A stretch of 64,000 nucleotides of DNA from Burkholderiaceae bacterium DAT-1 (GTDB taxonomy: Bacteria > Pseudomonadota > Gammaproteobacteria > Burkholderiales > Chitinimonadaceae). The stretch's first letter is position 1; each line of letters begins with the position of its first letter. Below, piece by piece: positions 1 through 8,900 of this stretch. Location: NCBI GenBank assembly GCA_019084025.1, contig JAHRBI010000004.1:431188-495187 (forward strand), read 5' to 3'. The position numbers were made by a program, and so were the translations under genes. The notes below the pieces were generated by a model. The model searched no databases, was not told the DNA's origin, and saw nothing but the letters and a program-made list of their open reading frames with translations.

Positions 1-1
1 G

Positions 2-262
2 AATGTAATTTCATCCAAAAAGATCTGGTCGAGCCAGTTCAATGCCGGCGTGTTCCGTTATGTGGCGTATAACAGGTTGCTACAGATGGAAACCGGCTAC
101 ACCCGCAACGAGCCGGCACAGCTGTGTGTGAAAGAAGCCATTGAAGCGGCGGTCACCATGCTGGTGGCCAAGGGCATCCATGATGGCTTGTGGACACCCG
201 AGGATGTACAGTCACCGCAGATGTCGATTCTGGAGAAGTATCGGGAAGAGTCGGGTGGGTGA
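2..262 (+). CDS. csgG: CsgG curli secretion channel, C-terminal fragment
   Basis: Only the last 86 residues are in the window; the gene begins before base 1 and the frame is open from base 2. The fragment matches the end of CsgG, the outer-membrane lipoprotein that forms the nonameric export channel for curli subunits. It shows the conserved run with QFNAGVFRYVAYNRLL, then GYTRNEPAQLC, an alanine-rich helix, and the GI.DGLW segment before a charged tail ending in KYREESGG. The gene is followed directly by a strong hairpin terminator, so it is the last gene of its transcript. Other curli genes would be expected upstream of the window. Family assignment is confident; the start and signal peptide cannot be judged. 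Confidence 0.88.
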   Translation, partial: NVISSKKIWSSQFNAGVFRYVAYNRLLQMETGYTRNEPAQLCVKEAIEAAVTMLVAKGIHDGLWTPEDVQSPQMSILEKYREESGG

Positions 263-274
263 GTGTGTATGCGT

Positions 275-311
275 GATGAAAGAAGGACGCAATAGGCGTC
301 CTTCTTTCATC
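275..311 (+). terminator. Strong hairpin terminator after csgG
   Basis: A perfect 16-bp inverted repeat (275-290 pairing with 296-311) with a 5-nt loop AATAG begins 12 bases after the csgG stop. The 3' arm contains CTTCTTTC, so the T-run lies inside the stem. The element is nearly symmetrical and could also stop transcription arriving from the minus strand. Confidence 0.75.
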
Positions 312-365
312 AAAGCGGCGATCGTGCACGCTTGAATGGGGTTGGGATAAGTATCGCTCAACTCC

Positions 366-941
366 TTAGTCGACCAAGGGCACCTGCTGCGGTAAGGGCA
401 GGGATGCGCTTTCCGATTCCCAGGTTTCGCTCAAAATCCAGAAGCGGCTACCGTCAAAGTAAAGTTGAATGCTATTGATGCCTCGTCCGATGCTGGGGCC
501 ATCCGGTGTGCGACGTGTGTCGTAATAGCTGAAAACGTGATACATGCTGCCGTAGCGGCGTACTTCCCGTCGTGTTTCAAATTCATAAAAACCGGGTGCA
601 TAGACGGGGGCACTCCAGACGTGAAATTCCGGAACAGACATGCGCCGTATTACGGCACGCCCATCTGCATCGCGATCGGGCACCATCAGCTGAGCGTCGG
701 GGTGATGCAAGGAACGATCGCGCGCTACATCGCGCGCTTGTCCCGCTGGACCGGAAACCACTTCGTAGTAGGCACGCATCAGGCCATCGATGCTGCGGAC
801 ATCATTCGGGCGAGCCTGTGCGACACCGCTGGACTGGCTGACTGATGGCACTATATCGGTCTGAGCTGACGACGCCGCTGACATAAAGAATGCCGCACTC
901 AATGCAAGTGCGCTGAATGAGGGTGAAAATCGATTAAGCAT
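366..941 (-). CDS. Exported NTF2/SnoaL-like protein of unknown function
   Basis: A 191-residue protein. I place the start at ATG 941 because CAGGAG lies just upstream; the open frame continues further with no better start. Residues 1-26 form a signal peptide (hydrophobic ALALSAAFFMSAASSAQ), so the product should be periplasmic. The mature part (YYEVVSGPAGQARD, then HHPDAQLMVP, VPEFHVWSAP and a final IQLYFDGSRFWILSETWE) has the pattern of small NTF2-like alpha+beta barrel proteins, a fold used by many enzymes and binding proteins. No catalytic residues can be named. It is transcribed divergently from a LysR regulator across a 271-bp gap, so it may be that regulator's target. Confidence 0.6.
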   Translation of the reverse strand: MLNRFSPSFSALALSAAFFMSAASSAQTDIVPSVSQSSGVAQARPNDVRSIDGLMRAYYEVVSGPAGQARDVARDRSLHHPDAQLMVPDRDADGRAVIRRMSVPEFHVWSAPVYAPGFYEFETRREVRRYGSMYHVFSYYDTRRTPDGPSIGRGINSIQLYFDGSRFWILSETWESESASLPLPQQVPLVD

Positions 942-1041
942 GTTCTGTCTCCTGGGGCATCCCGACCAGTAATGGGTCAGGTCAGTTTTTACTGAGGAGG
1001 CGACTGTATTGGTCCCTGCAGGAAGTAGCAATTCAAGGTTC

Positions 1042-1095
1042 TTCACCATGGTGGTGAGATATCGCGCTGCAGAGGTAATTCACCACTCTGGTGAA
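1042..1095. promoter_or_regulatory. Two TTCACCA-type palindromes in a divergent promoter region (candidate LysR operator)
   Basis: The gap between the NTF2-like gene and the LysR gene holds two related inverted repeats. The first contains CACCATGGTG (1044-1053) flanked by TT and GTGA. The second is TTCACCA-CTC-TGGTGAA (1079-1095), a perfect 7-bp arm repeat. Their TTCACCA halves start 37 bp apart. LysR proteins typically bind dyads of this kind in divergent promoters; the assignment here is an inference. Confidence 0.45.
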
Positions 1096-1119
1096 GAAAT
1101 GGCGCTGCGTCCAGCTGAG

Positions 1120-1140
1120 GCTGCCAGCTATACTGGCAGC
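1120..1140. repeat. 8-bp inverted repeat upstream of the LysR gene
   Basis: GCTGCCAG (1120-1127) and CTGGCAGC (1133-1140) are perfect reverse complements around CTATA. A TATACT word (1129-1134) in the middle could serve as a -10 element for the LysR gene, but no good -35 accompanies it. Confidence 0.35.
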
Positions 1141-1212
1141 GTGCCGGGGTGAAGATCGTTGACCTAGACAGACTTGTAAACACACTGAAAACGAATGCTT
1201 GAAGGAAAGCTG

Positions 1213-2154
1213 ATGCGCCGTATGCCGGGCTTGAATGATTTGAGGGTGTTCGAAGCGGCAGCGCGGTTGCAAAATTTTCGTCAGGCAGCCGAGGCGCTGC
1301 ATCTAACCCATGGCGCAGTGAGCCATCGCGTGCGCACCCTGGAAGATCAACTTGGAGTGAGCCTGTTTGACCGTCAGGAGGCGATGCGTCTGACAGCAGC
1401 TGGAAGAGAATTGTATTCAGCCACAACCCGTGCCTTAAATACACTTACGGATGCGCTGGACCGGATCGACCAGCATTATCGTGATCAACCCGGCGTTGTC
1501 CGGTTATCGGTCCTTCCAACTTTTGCCTCTCACTTTCTGGTACCGCGTTTGCCCGCATTCCAGCAGATTCATCCGAACTGTCATTTGCGGATTGAAGCTA
1601 CGACTGCATTGGCCGGTTTCGGTGAACAGGGCGTGGACGTGAGTGTGCGCTATGGAAAGGGTACATGGCCGAATCTGCATGCAGAACCCTTGATGCATGA
1701 GTGCTATTACCCGGTGGCTTCCCCCTCTTTTCTGGCGCGTTTTCCCGAGCGGAAAATCGAGGACTTGTGCAAGATGCCTTTGATCGGGGTGGAGGTAGCA
1801 TATGACTTCGGCGTCAGTTGGAGCGCCTTATTTTCTGCAATGAGGCTATCCGCCAGCCCGACCTTGGCGCTGACCATGTTTGATGATAGTGCACTGGCCG
1901 TGTTGGCTGCCGAACAGGGCATGGGGGTGGCACTGGGCAGGCACAGCATGGTTCACGCCAGCATCCGCAGCGGCAAACTACAGCGTGTGTTTGATGTAGG
2001 CATGCGCGGCCAATTTCACCATTACCTAGTACGCCGTGAAATGCGGCCCAACAACCTTTCGGTTCAAACACTGATCGACTGGCTGCATGCCGAATGTGAG
2101 CAATTTCAGTGCGAAAGTCAGGGTGACCTTGATGGCATACGCTGGCTAGACTAG
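1213..2154 (+). CDS. LysR-family transcriptional regulator (GcvA-like)
   Basis: A 313-residue DNA-binding regulator. The start at ATG 1213 is chosen because GAAGGA precedes it and because GcvA-like regulators begin with MRR.P.L..LR.FEAAAR, as here; an ATG six codons upstream lacks a good ribosome site. Residues 8-65 form the winged helix-turn-helix (AAEALHLTHGAVSHRVRTLEDQLG). The rest is a periplasmic-binding-protein-like effector domain with the GcvA-subfamily signature DVSVRYGKGTWP. LysR proteins usually regulate a divergent neighbour; here that is the exported NTF2-like gene. The effector is unknown. Confidence 0.88.
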   Translation: MRRMPGLNDLRVFEAAARLQNFRQAAEALHLTHGAVSHRVRTLEDQLGVSLFDRQEAMRLTAAGRELYSATTRALNTLTDALDRIDQHYRDQPGVVRLSVLPTFASHFLVPRLPAFQQIHPNCHLRIEATTALAGFGEQGVDVSVRYGKGTWPNLHAEPLMHECYYPVASPSFLARFPERKIEDLCKMPLIGVEVAYDFGVSWSALFSAMRLSASPTLALTMFDDSALAVLAAEQGMGVALGRHSMVHASIRSGKLQRVFDVGMRGQFHHYLVRREMRPNNLSVQTLIDWLHAECEQFQCESQGDLDGIRWLD

Positions 2155-2209
2155 CGTTGCGGCGCCATCCTTGTGACCGGAGCATCCATTGCAATCGACC
2201 GCAATTACG

Positions 2210-2380
2210 CTAGGCACGGCACATATCCTCCTCCATGAGCATTCGAAGCGTCAGTTGCTCCACCATCATCTGCCGTGCCGCAGCTTCGTCCTGATACCCG
2301 ATGACCTGCACGCAATCCTGCCCGTCAAAAATCCGGAAGCCGAATTGTCCATCAGGTGAATGTATGATTTCTCCGTTCAT
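2210..2380 (-). CDS. Small acidic protein, 56 residues, unknown
   Basis: An open frame starting MNGEIIHSPDGQFGFRIF and ending EEDMCRA, bounded upstream by an in-frame stop. It has a sensible composition: an N-terminal beta-like stretch with FGFRIFDGQDCVQVIGY, then an amphipathic helix rich in Ala, Met and Glu. There is no strong ribosome site (only an A-rich stretch before the ATG). It lies convergent to the LysR gene, and a gap of 86 bp separates it from the DUF523 gene on the same strand. I do not recognise the family. It fills most of an otherwise empty 312-bp gap. Confidence 0.45.
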   Translation of the reverse strand: MNGEIIHSPDGQFGFRIFDGQDCVQVIGYQDEAAARQMMVEQLTLRMLMEEDMCRA

Positions 2381-2466
2381 TTTCGTTCAATGTCTTCAAA
2401 CTGATTGCTACTACATGAGGGTGAGGCACAAAAATGCAAGTGAATCGCGGATGATACCGGTTGTGA

Positions 2467-2982
2467 TTACAACGTGTGAGATGCGATGCGCTGCCAGTGG
2501 ACCAATGCTTCATCCAGTGCATGCTCGCTAAAAACGGGTATACCAGCATCTCGAAGCACCGTGGTGCTAATGCCCTGACCGCTCACTTGGCCGCCATCAA
2601 ACTGTCCGTTATAGACATAGCCGCTCCCGCAGGATGGACTGCCCTCTTTCAGTACCGCAAGACAAACCCCATGGGCTTTCGCTAACTTCAAAGCGGCTTG
2701 CGCGCCTCGAAGGAACGGTTCGCTGACATGTTGACCTGCCGCGCTGTGCAGGACGATGCGCCCTGATCGAACGGATTCAGGATCACCACCGCTGATGATT
2801 TCTGCCGGTAATCTGGGAACGGGTAAGCCACCGCTCACCTCGGGGCAAATTTTGACGAGGCAGTGTGTATTGATCCACATGGTGATGGCTGGATGATCGA
2901 CCCCTTTGCTGCGTCCGTCATAGCGAACTGCATCACCCAGGAGGCAGGCACTGATAAGCACTGAAGGCGCCTTACTCTGCAT
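2467..2982 (-). CDS. DUF523 / TudS-like [4Fe-4S] desulfidase family protein
   Basis: A 171-residue protein of the DUF523 (YbbK) family. Members called TudS carry a [4Fe-4S] cluster and remove sulfur from thiouracil or thiouridine. The three expected cluster cysteines are present: Cys13 in SACLLG, Cys46 in ICPEVSGG and Cys118 in SPSCGSG. The family stretches VRYDGRSK, GLPVPRLPAEI and GQGISTTVLRDAGIPVFSE are also clear. Length is normal for the single-domain form. The first 11 bases overlap the end of the upstream cupin gene, so the two are translationally coupled. The physiological substrate is not certain. Confidence 0.8.
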   Translation of the reverse strand: MQSKAPSVLISACLLGDAVRYDGRSKGVDHPAITMWINTHCLVKICPEVSGGLPVPRLPAEIISGGDPESVRSGRIVLHSAAGQHVSEPFLRGAQAALKLAKAHGVCLAVLKEGSPSCGSGYVYNGQFDGGQVSGQGISTTVLRDAGIPVFSEHALDEALVHWQRIASHTL

Positions 2983-3475
2983 TCATATCCCTAGCATCCG
3001 ATTCACGCGAAAAATAGGGAACGGCGGCATCCGCGTGAAAGACCTTACGCAAAGAGCGATTGCCGCGCGGGCCCGCAATGGTAGCGACCTTATTAGAGTC
3101 CGGATATTCGCATGCTTCGACCTCGGCGACGGTCGATAAGGATAGGTAACGCAATGGCGTATTGCCGGTATTGATGATCTGGTGTGCGACCTCGGCGCCG
3201 CCGGTGGGGCAGGCGATGACGTCGTGTTTGCGCAGCGGATAACGCTCATGACCAAACCGCAATTCACCAGTGCCTTCAAGAATCAGGAACATTTCCTCTT
3301 CGGCGTGATGACTGTGAAAGGGGCACTGACTTTTCCCCGGTGGGACTTCGGTCAGGTTGTAGCCAAGCTTGCGCGCACCAATCAGGTCGCTGATCGTGGC
3401 ACTTTTTCCTGCGAATAGCCCGTTATCATCCTCAAAATCAAATACAGCCTCGTCAAGATTCATCAGTGGACGCAC
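2972..3475 (-). CDS. Cupin-domain protein
   Basis: A 167-residue single-domain cupin. I choose the GTG at 3475 because GGGAG lies six bases before it; an upstream GTG at 3499 has no ribosome site. The metal-binding cupin motif is visible as HSHHAEEEMFLILEGTG, and the second motif as DVIACPTGGAEVAHQIINTG. Mn- or Fe-dependent isomerases, dioxygenases and sugar-binding proteins share this pattern, so the reaction cannot be named. It starts inside the end of the upstream membrane-protein gene and overlaps the following DUF523 gene, in a four-gene minus-strand operon led by an aminotransferase. Confidence 0.75.
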   Translation of the reverse strand: MRPLMNLDEAVFDFEDDNGLFAGKSATISDLIGARKLGYNLTEVPPGKSQCPFHSHHAEEEMFLILEGTGELRFGHERYPLRKHDVIACPTGGAEVAHQIINTGNTPLRYLSLSTVAEVEACEYPDSNKVATIAGPRGNRSLRKVFHADAAVPYFSRESDARDMNAE

Positions 3476-3851
3476 AAAGATTCTCCCGTTGATTGGCACG
3501 CATCAGCCGAGCCTTCAGCATATTCGCAAACGGCAGACAAAGGCCAGCAATCATGATTGCAATGCCCGGCATCATGAAGATAAAGGCCAGCATCCCCGCG
3601 CCAATACTGTTGCCGCCCTGCTTTGTCGCCAGATAGAACACACTTGCTGCGATAAATACGCAGCACATGCCCGAATACATCAGCCGTTTCGTCCATCGTG
3701 AGATGACTACATGTCGACCGAGCGGCGTTAAAGCCAATAAGGCGCCAGCCATGAGCCAAAGCGGGAGAAACGCGAGTGTGCTCGGATGGAGATTCAGCGC
3801 AATGAGCGCAAACCACCCGAGCCACGCAAGTAGAAAGCTGTACAGCAGCAT
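3453..3851 (-). CDS. Small four-helix membrane protein
   Basis: A 132-residue hydrophobic protein from ATG 3851, placed there because the codons before it overlap the aminotransferase gene. Four membrane segments can be seen: LLYSFLLAWLGWFALIALNL, the LAFLPLWLMAGALLALTPLG stretch, the MCCVFIAASVFYLAT stretch and the AFIFMMPGIAIMIAGLCLPFA stretch. The C-terminus is basic and probably cytoplasmic. It lies 4 bp after the aminotransferase stop and its end overlaps the cupin start. I do not recognise the family; no transport or enzymatic motif is visible. Confidence 0.65.
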   Translation of the reverse strand: MLLYSFLLAWLGWFALIALNLHPSTLAFLPLWLMAGALLALTPLGRHVVISRWTKRLMYSGMCCVFIAASVFYLATKQGGNSIGAGMLAFIFMMPGIAIMIAGLCLPFANMLKARLMRANQRENLCASTDES

Positions 3852-3855
3852 GTAA

Positions 3856-4983
3856 TCAGGCGATTGAATTGAGCGTTTTTTCAAACGTATTGATCGTGCG
3901 ATCGATGTCTGCCAGCTTATCGAGCCCGAACAATCCAAGCCGGAAAGTCTGGAAATCGCTGCCTTCATCGCATTGCAGGGGGACACCAGCTGCAATTTGC
4001 AAACCCAGTTCGGTGAATTTTTTGCCAGACTGCATGCCCGCATCACGGGTGTAGCTGACGACCACGCCGGGCGCCTGAAATCCCGCTGCGGCTACACTCG
4101 GGAATCCTTTGGCGACGAGCAGGGCGCGCACCCGGGCACCCAGTTCGGCTTGCTGCGCTTTAAGCGTATCAAAGCCTACCTTCTGGGCTTCCTGAATGGC
4201 ATCGCGAAGCTGCTTCAGCGCATCGGTCGGCATGGTGGCGTGATAGGCGAATCCGCCGTTCTCATACGTCTGCATGATTTGCAGCCATTTTTTCAGGTCG
4301 CAGGCGAAGCTGGTGCTCTGGGTGTGTTCGATGGCGGCCAAGGCACGATCGTTCAGCATCACCAACCCGGCACAGGGCGAGGCACTCCAGCCTTTTTGCG
4401 GCGCACTGATCAGAACGTCGACGCCCGTTTGCTGCATATTGACCCACATCGCGCCAGAGGCAATGCAGTCAAGCATCAGCATGCCACCGTGCTCATGTAC
4501 TGCATCGGCCAGACCCTTGATGTAATCGTCCGGCAGCATCATGCCCGACGCGGTTTCTACGTGTGGCGCAAAGACCAGATCGGGCCGCATGTCGCGAATG
4601 GCGGCTTGCGCTTCGGCCAAAGGTACGGGCGCAAAGGGCGCCTGAGCACTAGCCTCGCTGCGACGAGCCTTCAATACATGAGCTTCGGAGGGAATGTTTC
4701 CCATTTCGAAGATCTGTGTCCAGCGGAAGCTAAACCAGCCATTGCGGATCACCAGGCATTTTTTGCCAGTGGCGAACTGACGCGCAACCGCCTCCATGCC
4801 ATAGGTGCCGCTGCCCGGCACCACAATCGCAGCCTGTGCGCCATATACCTGTTTCAGTAGCGCGGAAATATCCTTCATGACGCCTTGGAAAGAGGCGGAC
4901 ATATGATTCAGCGCGCGGTCGGTATATACCACCGAATATTCCAGCAGACCATCCGGGTCTACATGAGGGAGCAGTCCAGCCAT
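3856..4983 (-). CDS. Class V aminotransferase (alanine-glyoxylate / serine-pyruvate type)
   Basis: A 375-residue PLP enzyme of fold type I. The start at ATG 4983 has CAGGAG nine bases ahead. Recognisable parts are the N-terminal NHMSASFQGVM, the phosphate-binding PGSGTYGMEAVA, the cofactor aspartate in MLMLDCIASGA and the Schiff-base lysine in SAPQKGWSASP. Relatives transfer the amino group of alanine or serine to glyoxylate or a similar keto acid. It is the first gene of a compact minus-strand operon with a membrane protein, a cupin and a DUF523 protein. Exact substrates cannot be read from the sequence. Confidence 0.82.
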   Translation of the reverse strand: MAGLLPHVDPDGLLEYSVVYTDRALNHMSASFQGVMKDISALLKQVYGAQAAIVVPGSGTYGMEAVARQFATGKKCLVIRNGWFSFRWTQIFEMGNIPSEAHVLKARRSEASAQAPFAPVPLAEAQAAIRDMRPDLVFAPHVETASGMMLPDDYIKGLADAVHEHGGMLMLDCIASGAMWVNMQQTGVDVLISAPQKGWSASPCAGLVMLNDRALAAIEHTQSTSFACDLKKWLQIMQTYENGGFAYHATMPTDALKQLRDAIQEAQKVGFDTLKAQQAELGARVRALLVAKGFPSVAAAGFQAPGVVVSYTRDAGMQSGKKFTELGLQIAAGVPLQCDEGSDFQTFRLGLFGLDKLADIDRTINTFEKTLNSIA

Positions 4984-5227
4984 GGCAATCTCCTGATGCG
5001 TATGGGCATGACAATTGAGGGAATGCTGGATCATGCGGTGCAGCAAGGCGGGTTGCCAAGGGTAGTGGCTGGCCTGGCCATGGGCTGCGTGAAGTAATGG
5101 CAGCTGGAGCGTCTGGCATGATCAGCGGAAAAGATCATGCGGCAATGTAGCATTGTGCGGTGCGATTGCACAGTCAAGGCGGGAAAGGCAAGCCCCCTGA
5201 GTGTGGGGACTTGCCAACACGGCAGGA

Positions 5228-5695
5228 TTAATTTGCCCGGTGTTCGGCGGATTTGATATAGGGCTCGCGTTTATCCATAGTCAGCGGCCAGGATAAGGGC
5301 ACTGCATCGAGCGATTGCGCCCAGGCGTCTTTTTCGGCTGACTGCCATGCGCTCCGGATCATCGCCTCTTCGCTGCCCGGTTCGGATACCCGGGCTACAC
5401 GCTGAGTCGACTGCCCGCGCGTGGCCGGTGTGCCGGGAAAAAGGTGGTCTTCAGGAAAGCGTTCATACACATCCATCGCGTTAGGCCAGCGCAGCACCAT
5501 GTCGATCCGCTTCTCTTTCATGACCGCGCCATAGTGCGTCATGAATGCAGCTTGCCAGCGATCATGTCGCCATTCCAGAAACTCCGCCCAGCCAGACAGT
5601 GCAACACCGGCGGTGACAACGAGGCCGACAATGACCTTTGCGACGGCTTCACCCTTGCGGGCACGGGGGTCTTGTTCTGGTGTATGTGTGTTCAT
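5228..5695 (-). CDS. Membrane-anchored protein of unknown function
   Basis: A 155-residue protein with a short charged N-terminus, one membrane segment (KVIVGLVVTAGVALSGWAEFL, about residues 20-40) and a soluble, probably periplasmic remainder rich in charged residues. No domain is recognised. It stands alone between the aminotransferase operon (180 bp downstream) and the divergent alpha-2-macroglobulin gene. Codon use looks like its neighbours, so I consider it real. Confidence 0.6.
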   Translation of the reverse strand: MNTHTPEQDPRARKGEAVAKVIVGLVVTAGVALSGWAEFLEWRHDRWQAAFMTHYGAVMKEKRIDMVLRWPNAMDVYERFPEDHLFPGTPATRGQSTQRVARVSEPGSEEAMIRSAWQSAEKDAWAQSLDAVPLSWPLTMDKREPYIKSAEHRAN

Positions 5696-5908
5696 GTGTA
5701 GGTGTGGCCCGGGCGAGTTCGGGCCGGTTAGCTAGGATGCCGCGAATTATGACGCCTACCGGGGGACTTTGTGAATGATATAAATCAGAGGCGGCGTCCG
5801 CGCAGGGATGATTTTTTGAGGGAACACGCATCTGGCAGGAAGGGATATGGTCTATGATCTGACGCGATAGATCGGATAGATAAAGATAGATTGGGAAGAG
5901 GAATCGCC

Positions 5909-8900
5909 ATGAATTGCTTCGTCAGGCTGCGCAATTTTTTCTGGCTGTCTGCGCAAGTAGGCACATTGCAGCGACAGAGCATGTCGTACTTGTGTTTGCT
6001 CGCCATCGCATCTGCGCCACATGCGGCGCAACTGGAGCGTTTTTCTCCCGCTGGTGATGTCGGCCATGTCGCTCAGGCCAGCGCGCGATTTGATGAAGCA
6101 GTTGTGCCACTCGGGGTGCCGGATGCCCCCGCTCCCTATACCTGGACTTGCTCCGGCGCCAGCCAGGGGCATGGGCATTGGGCGGATCAGCTGACCTGGG
6201 TTGTCGATTTCGCCCCCAATCTACAATCCGGTGTGAAGTGTACATTTACGCCGTCAGCGGCATTCCGGGCGCTGGATGGCAAAACGCCCAAGCTCACGGC
6301 AGTGAGTTTCAATACGGGCATCGAGCTGCGCATCTCCCCCGCCGGTAACGAATGGGAAGAGCTCGATAGCGCCGCTGCTTTTCTGATCAGCAGTACAACG
6401 CCTCTCGATTTGCCGAGTGTGGCCAGCCATGCCTGGTGTGCACTGGAGGGCGTGGGCGAGCGTGTTCCCATGGAAGCTATTTCCGGCAAGGATCGCACGG
6501 AAATTCTGAGTGCACTGGACAAGACTGCAGAGGCCAAGCAGATTGCCACGTTGCGCTGCAAACGGGCGCTGCCTGAGGGGACACGCATGAGCGTGGTGAT
6601 TGACCCCGGGGTGAAGTCGACAGCTGGTCTCGTTACCAGCCAGCCAGTCAGAGCAGAATATTTCGTCAAGATGCCGTTTGGAGTGACGGTACATTGCGAG
6701 CGAGAAAATGCCCGCGCAGATTGCACGCCCGTCGCGCCGATCACCCTGAATTTCACCGCCAGCGTCAATGCAGATGATGTGAAACGCATCATGCTGATCG
6801 GCCCGGATGGCCGCAAGTGGGAGGCAAAACCAAATGATTCGGAATATGAGTATTCGGATCACACGTCCTTGCAGTTTGCCGGCCCGTTTCCGCCAAAGGC
6901 AACGCTGAGCCTAAAGCTTCCAGCGCAGATTCGTGACGAGGAGGGGCGGCCGCTGAACAATATCGAGCGACTGGCCAGGGTCACTCTCAAAACCGATGAC
7001 TATCCACCGCTGCTCAAATTTGCAGCCGATTTCGGGATCATTGAGCGCAAGGGCGGCGGGATGCTGCCTGCCACTTTACGTAATCTCGATCCCTTGGGGG
7101 AAAGCAGCCTGCCCACTGCCGACGGTAGTCGGCCCGGTACCAGCGCCAAGGTGCGCATATTGCGTCTGACCCGCGACGAAGAGATCATGGAGTGGATGTA
7201 CCGCCAGCCACAATTCCTCACTCCCGCGATCGACGATAAGGTGCGGGATGAACGCGAAGGCAGTCTGCTCGTCAAGGAATCGCGTGCACGTACTTTGCTT
7301 TTGCCCAAGCCTAATGGCGATCGGCCGATGGAGGTGGTCGGCATCCCGCTGAACGATCCCGGCTATTACGTGGTAGAGGCCGAGTCCCGTCTGCTCGGTC
7401 AGCATCTGATCGCGAGTCAGGCGCCGATGTTTGTGCAGACGCGTGCGCTGAATACCAATCTGTCCGTGCATCTTAAACTGTCAGCTGAAAATCAGCTGGT
7501 GTGGGTAACCACGCTTGATTCAGCTGCACCCGTGGCAGGTGCGCAGATTGCCATTCGCAATTGCGCCGGGACATTGCTGGAATCCGGCGTCACAGGCAAG
7601 GATGGGACACTGCTCATTCCGCGCAGCCTGCCAAAACAGCCCAAATGCGAGCATCGCTATGATGGCTATTTTGTATCGGCGCGCAGCAAAGTGGATGGCG
7701 TGGAAGACATCAGCTTTGTGATGTCTTCATGGCAGCAAGGGATCGAGACCTGGCGTTTTGAATTGCCCTGGCGCGGCATGCTTCCCGATGTCATCACCCA
7801 CACCGTGTTTGACCGGCCGCTGTTCCGCGTAGGCGAAACAGTACACATGCGCCACTACGCACGCCGTCATTCCATTCGCGGACTGGAGGATGCCAGTGCT
7901 GCATCGCTGCCCAATCGGGTAGCCATTCAGTTTGAAGGCGATGATCAGTCATTCGAATTTCCGCTCACCTGGAAAAATGGCAGTGCCGATACGGAATGGA
8001 CTATCCCGCCAGGTGCCAAACTGGGTCGCTACTGGGTGGCTTTCTTATCTTCGAATAACCGTTCGCACCGGATGTATACAGGCGAAGACATGAATTTTGC
8101 CTGGCAGGGCCAGTTTCTGGCGGGGGGGAGCTTCCGGGTTGGAGAGTTCCGCCTGCCTGTCCTGAAAGGTGAACTCACTGCAGCTGCACCGGTTATCGCA
8201 GGGCCGGACGCCAATGTGGATTTGCGCCTGAGCTATATCGCAGGTGGCGCGGCCTCCGGTGAAAAAGTACGGGTGCGCAGTGAAATCAGGCCCTATTTCA
8301 TTCAGGCGGCGGGTTTCGAAGCATTTGCCTTCGGTAGCCAGCCACTCACCAGCCCGCAGATTCAAAAGGGCGAATGGAACCCGTCATTCGAAGACACCAA
8401 AGTGTTCGATGATCAGCGCGATCTGGCACTAGATAAAAGCGGCAGCCGTCGCGTGATAATCCGCAAGATTCCGCAGCGGCCAGTCCCCGCGCAGGTCTAT
8501 TCGGAAATGGAGTTCAGTGATCCATCCGGCGAGATTCATGCTGCGGGTGGGACGACGCTGTGGTTTCCCGCGTCGGTGGTGGCAGGCGTGAGTGCCGATG
8601 CGTGGGCGCAGGTAAGTGGACCGGTGCGTGTGAAGCTGGCCTCGCTGGATACATCGCTGAAGCCTGTGGCGGCTGACTATTCCGTTCATGCCTGGCAGCG
8701 CCGCTATATCGTGCACCGCAAGCGGCTGGTCGGCGGCTTCTATAGCTACGATCAGCAGGTTGTTGTCGCGGACATGGGTGAAGTCTGTAAGGGGCGTACG
8801 GGCAGTAATGGGCAGGCTGAGTGCAGCTTTGCTGCCCCTAAAGACATTGAAGATCAGCAAAGTGGCGAAATTATCGTCGAGATGCGGGCACGTGATCCGC

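Noticed and set aside
3973..4860. A 295-codon frame opposite the aminotransferase
   Set aside because: Antisense shadow; the aminotransferase has all its motifs and a ribosome site.
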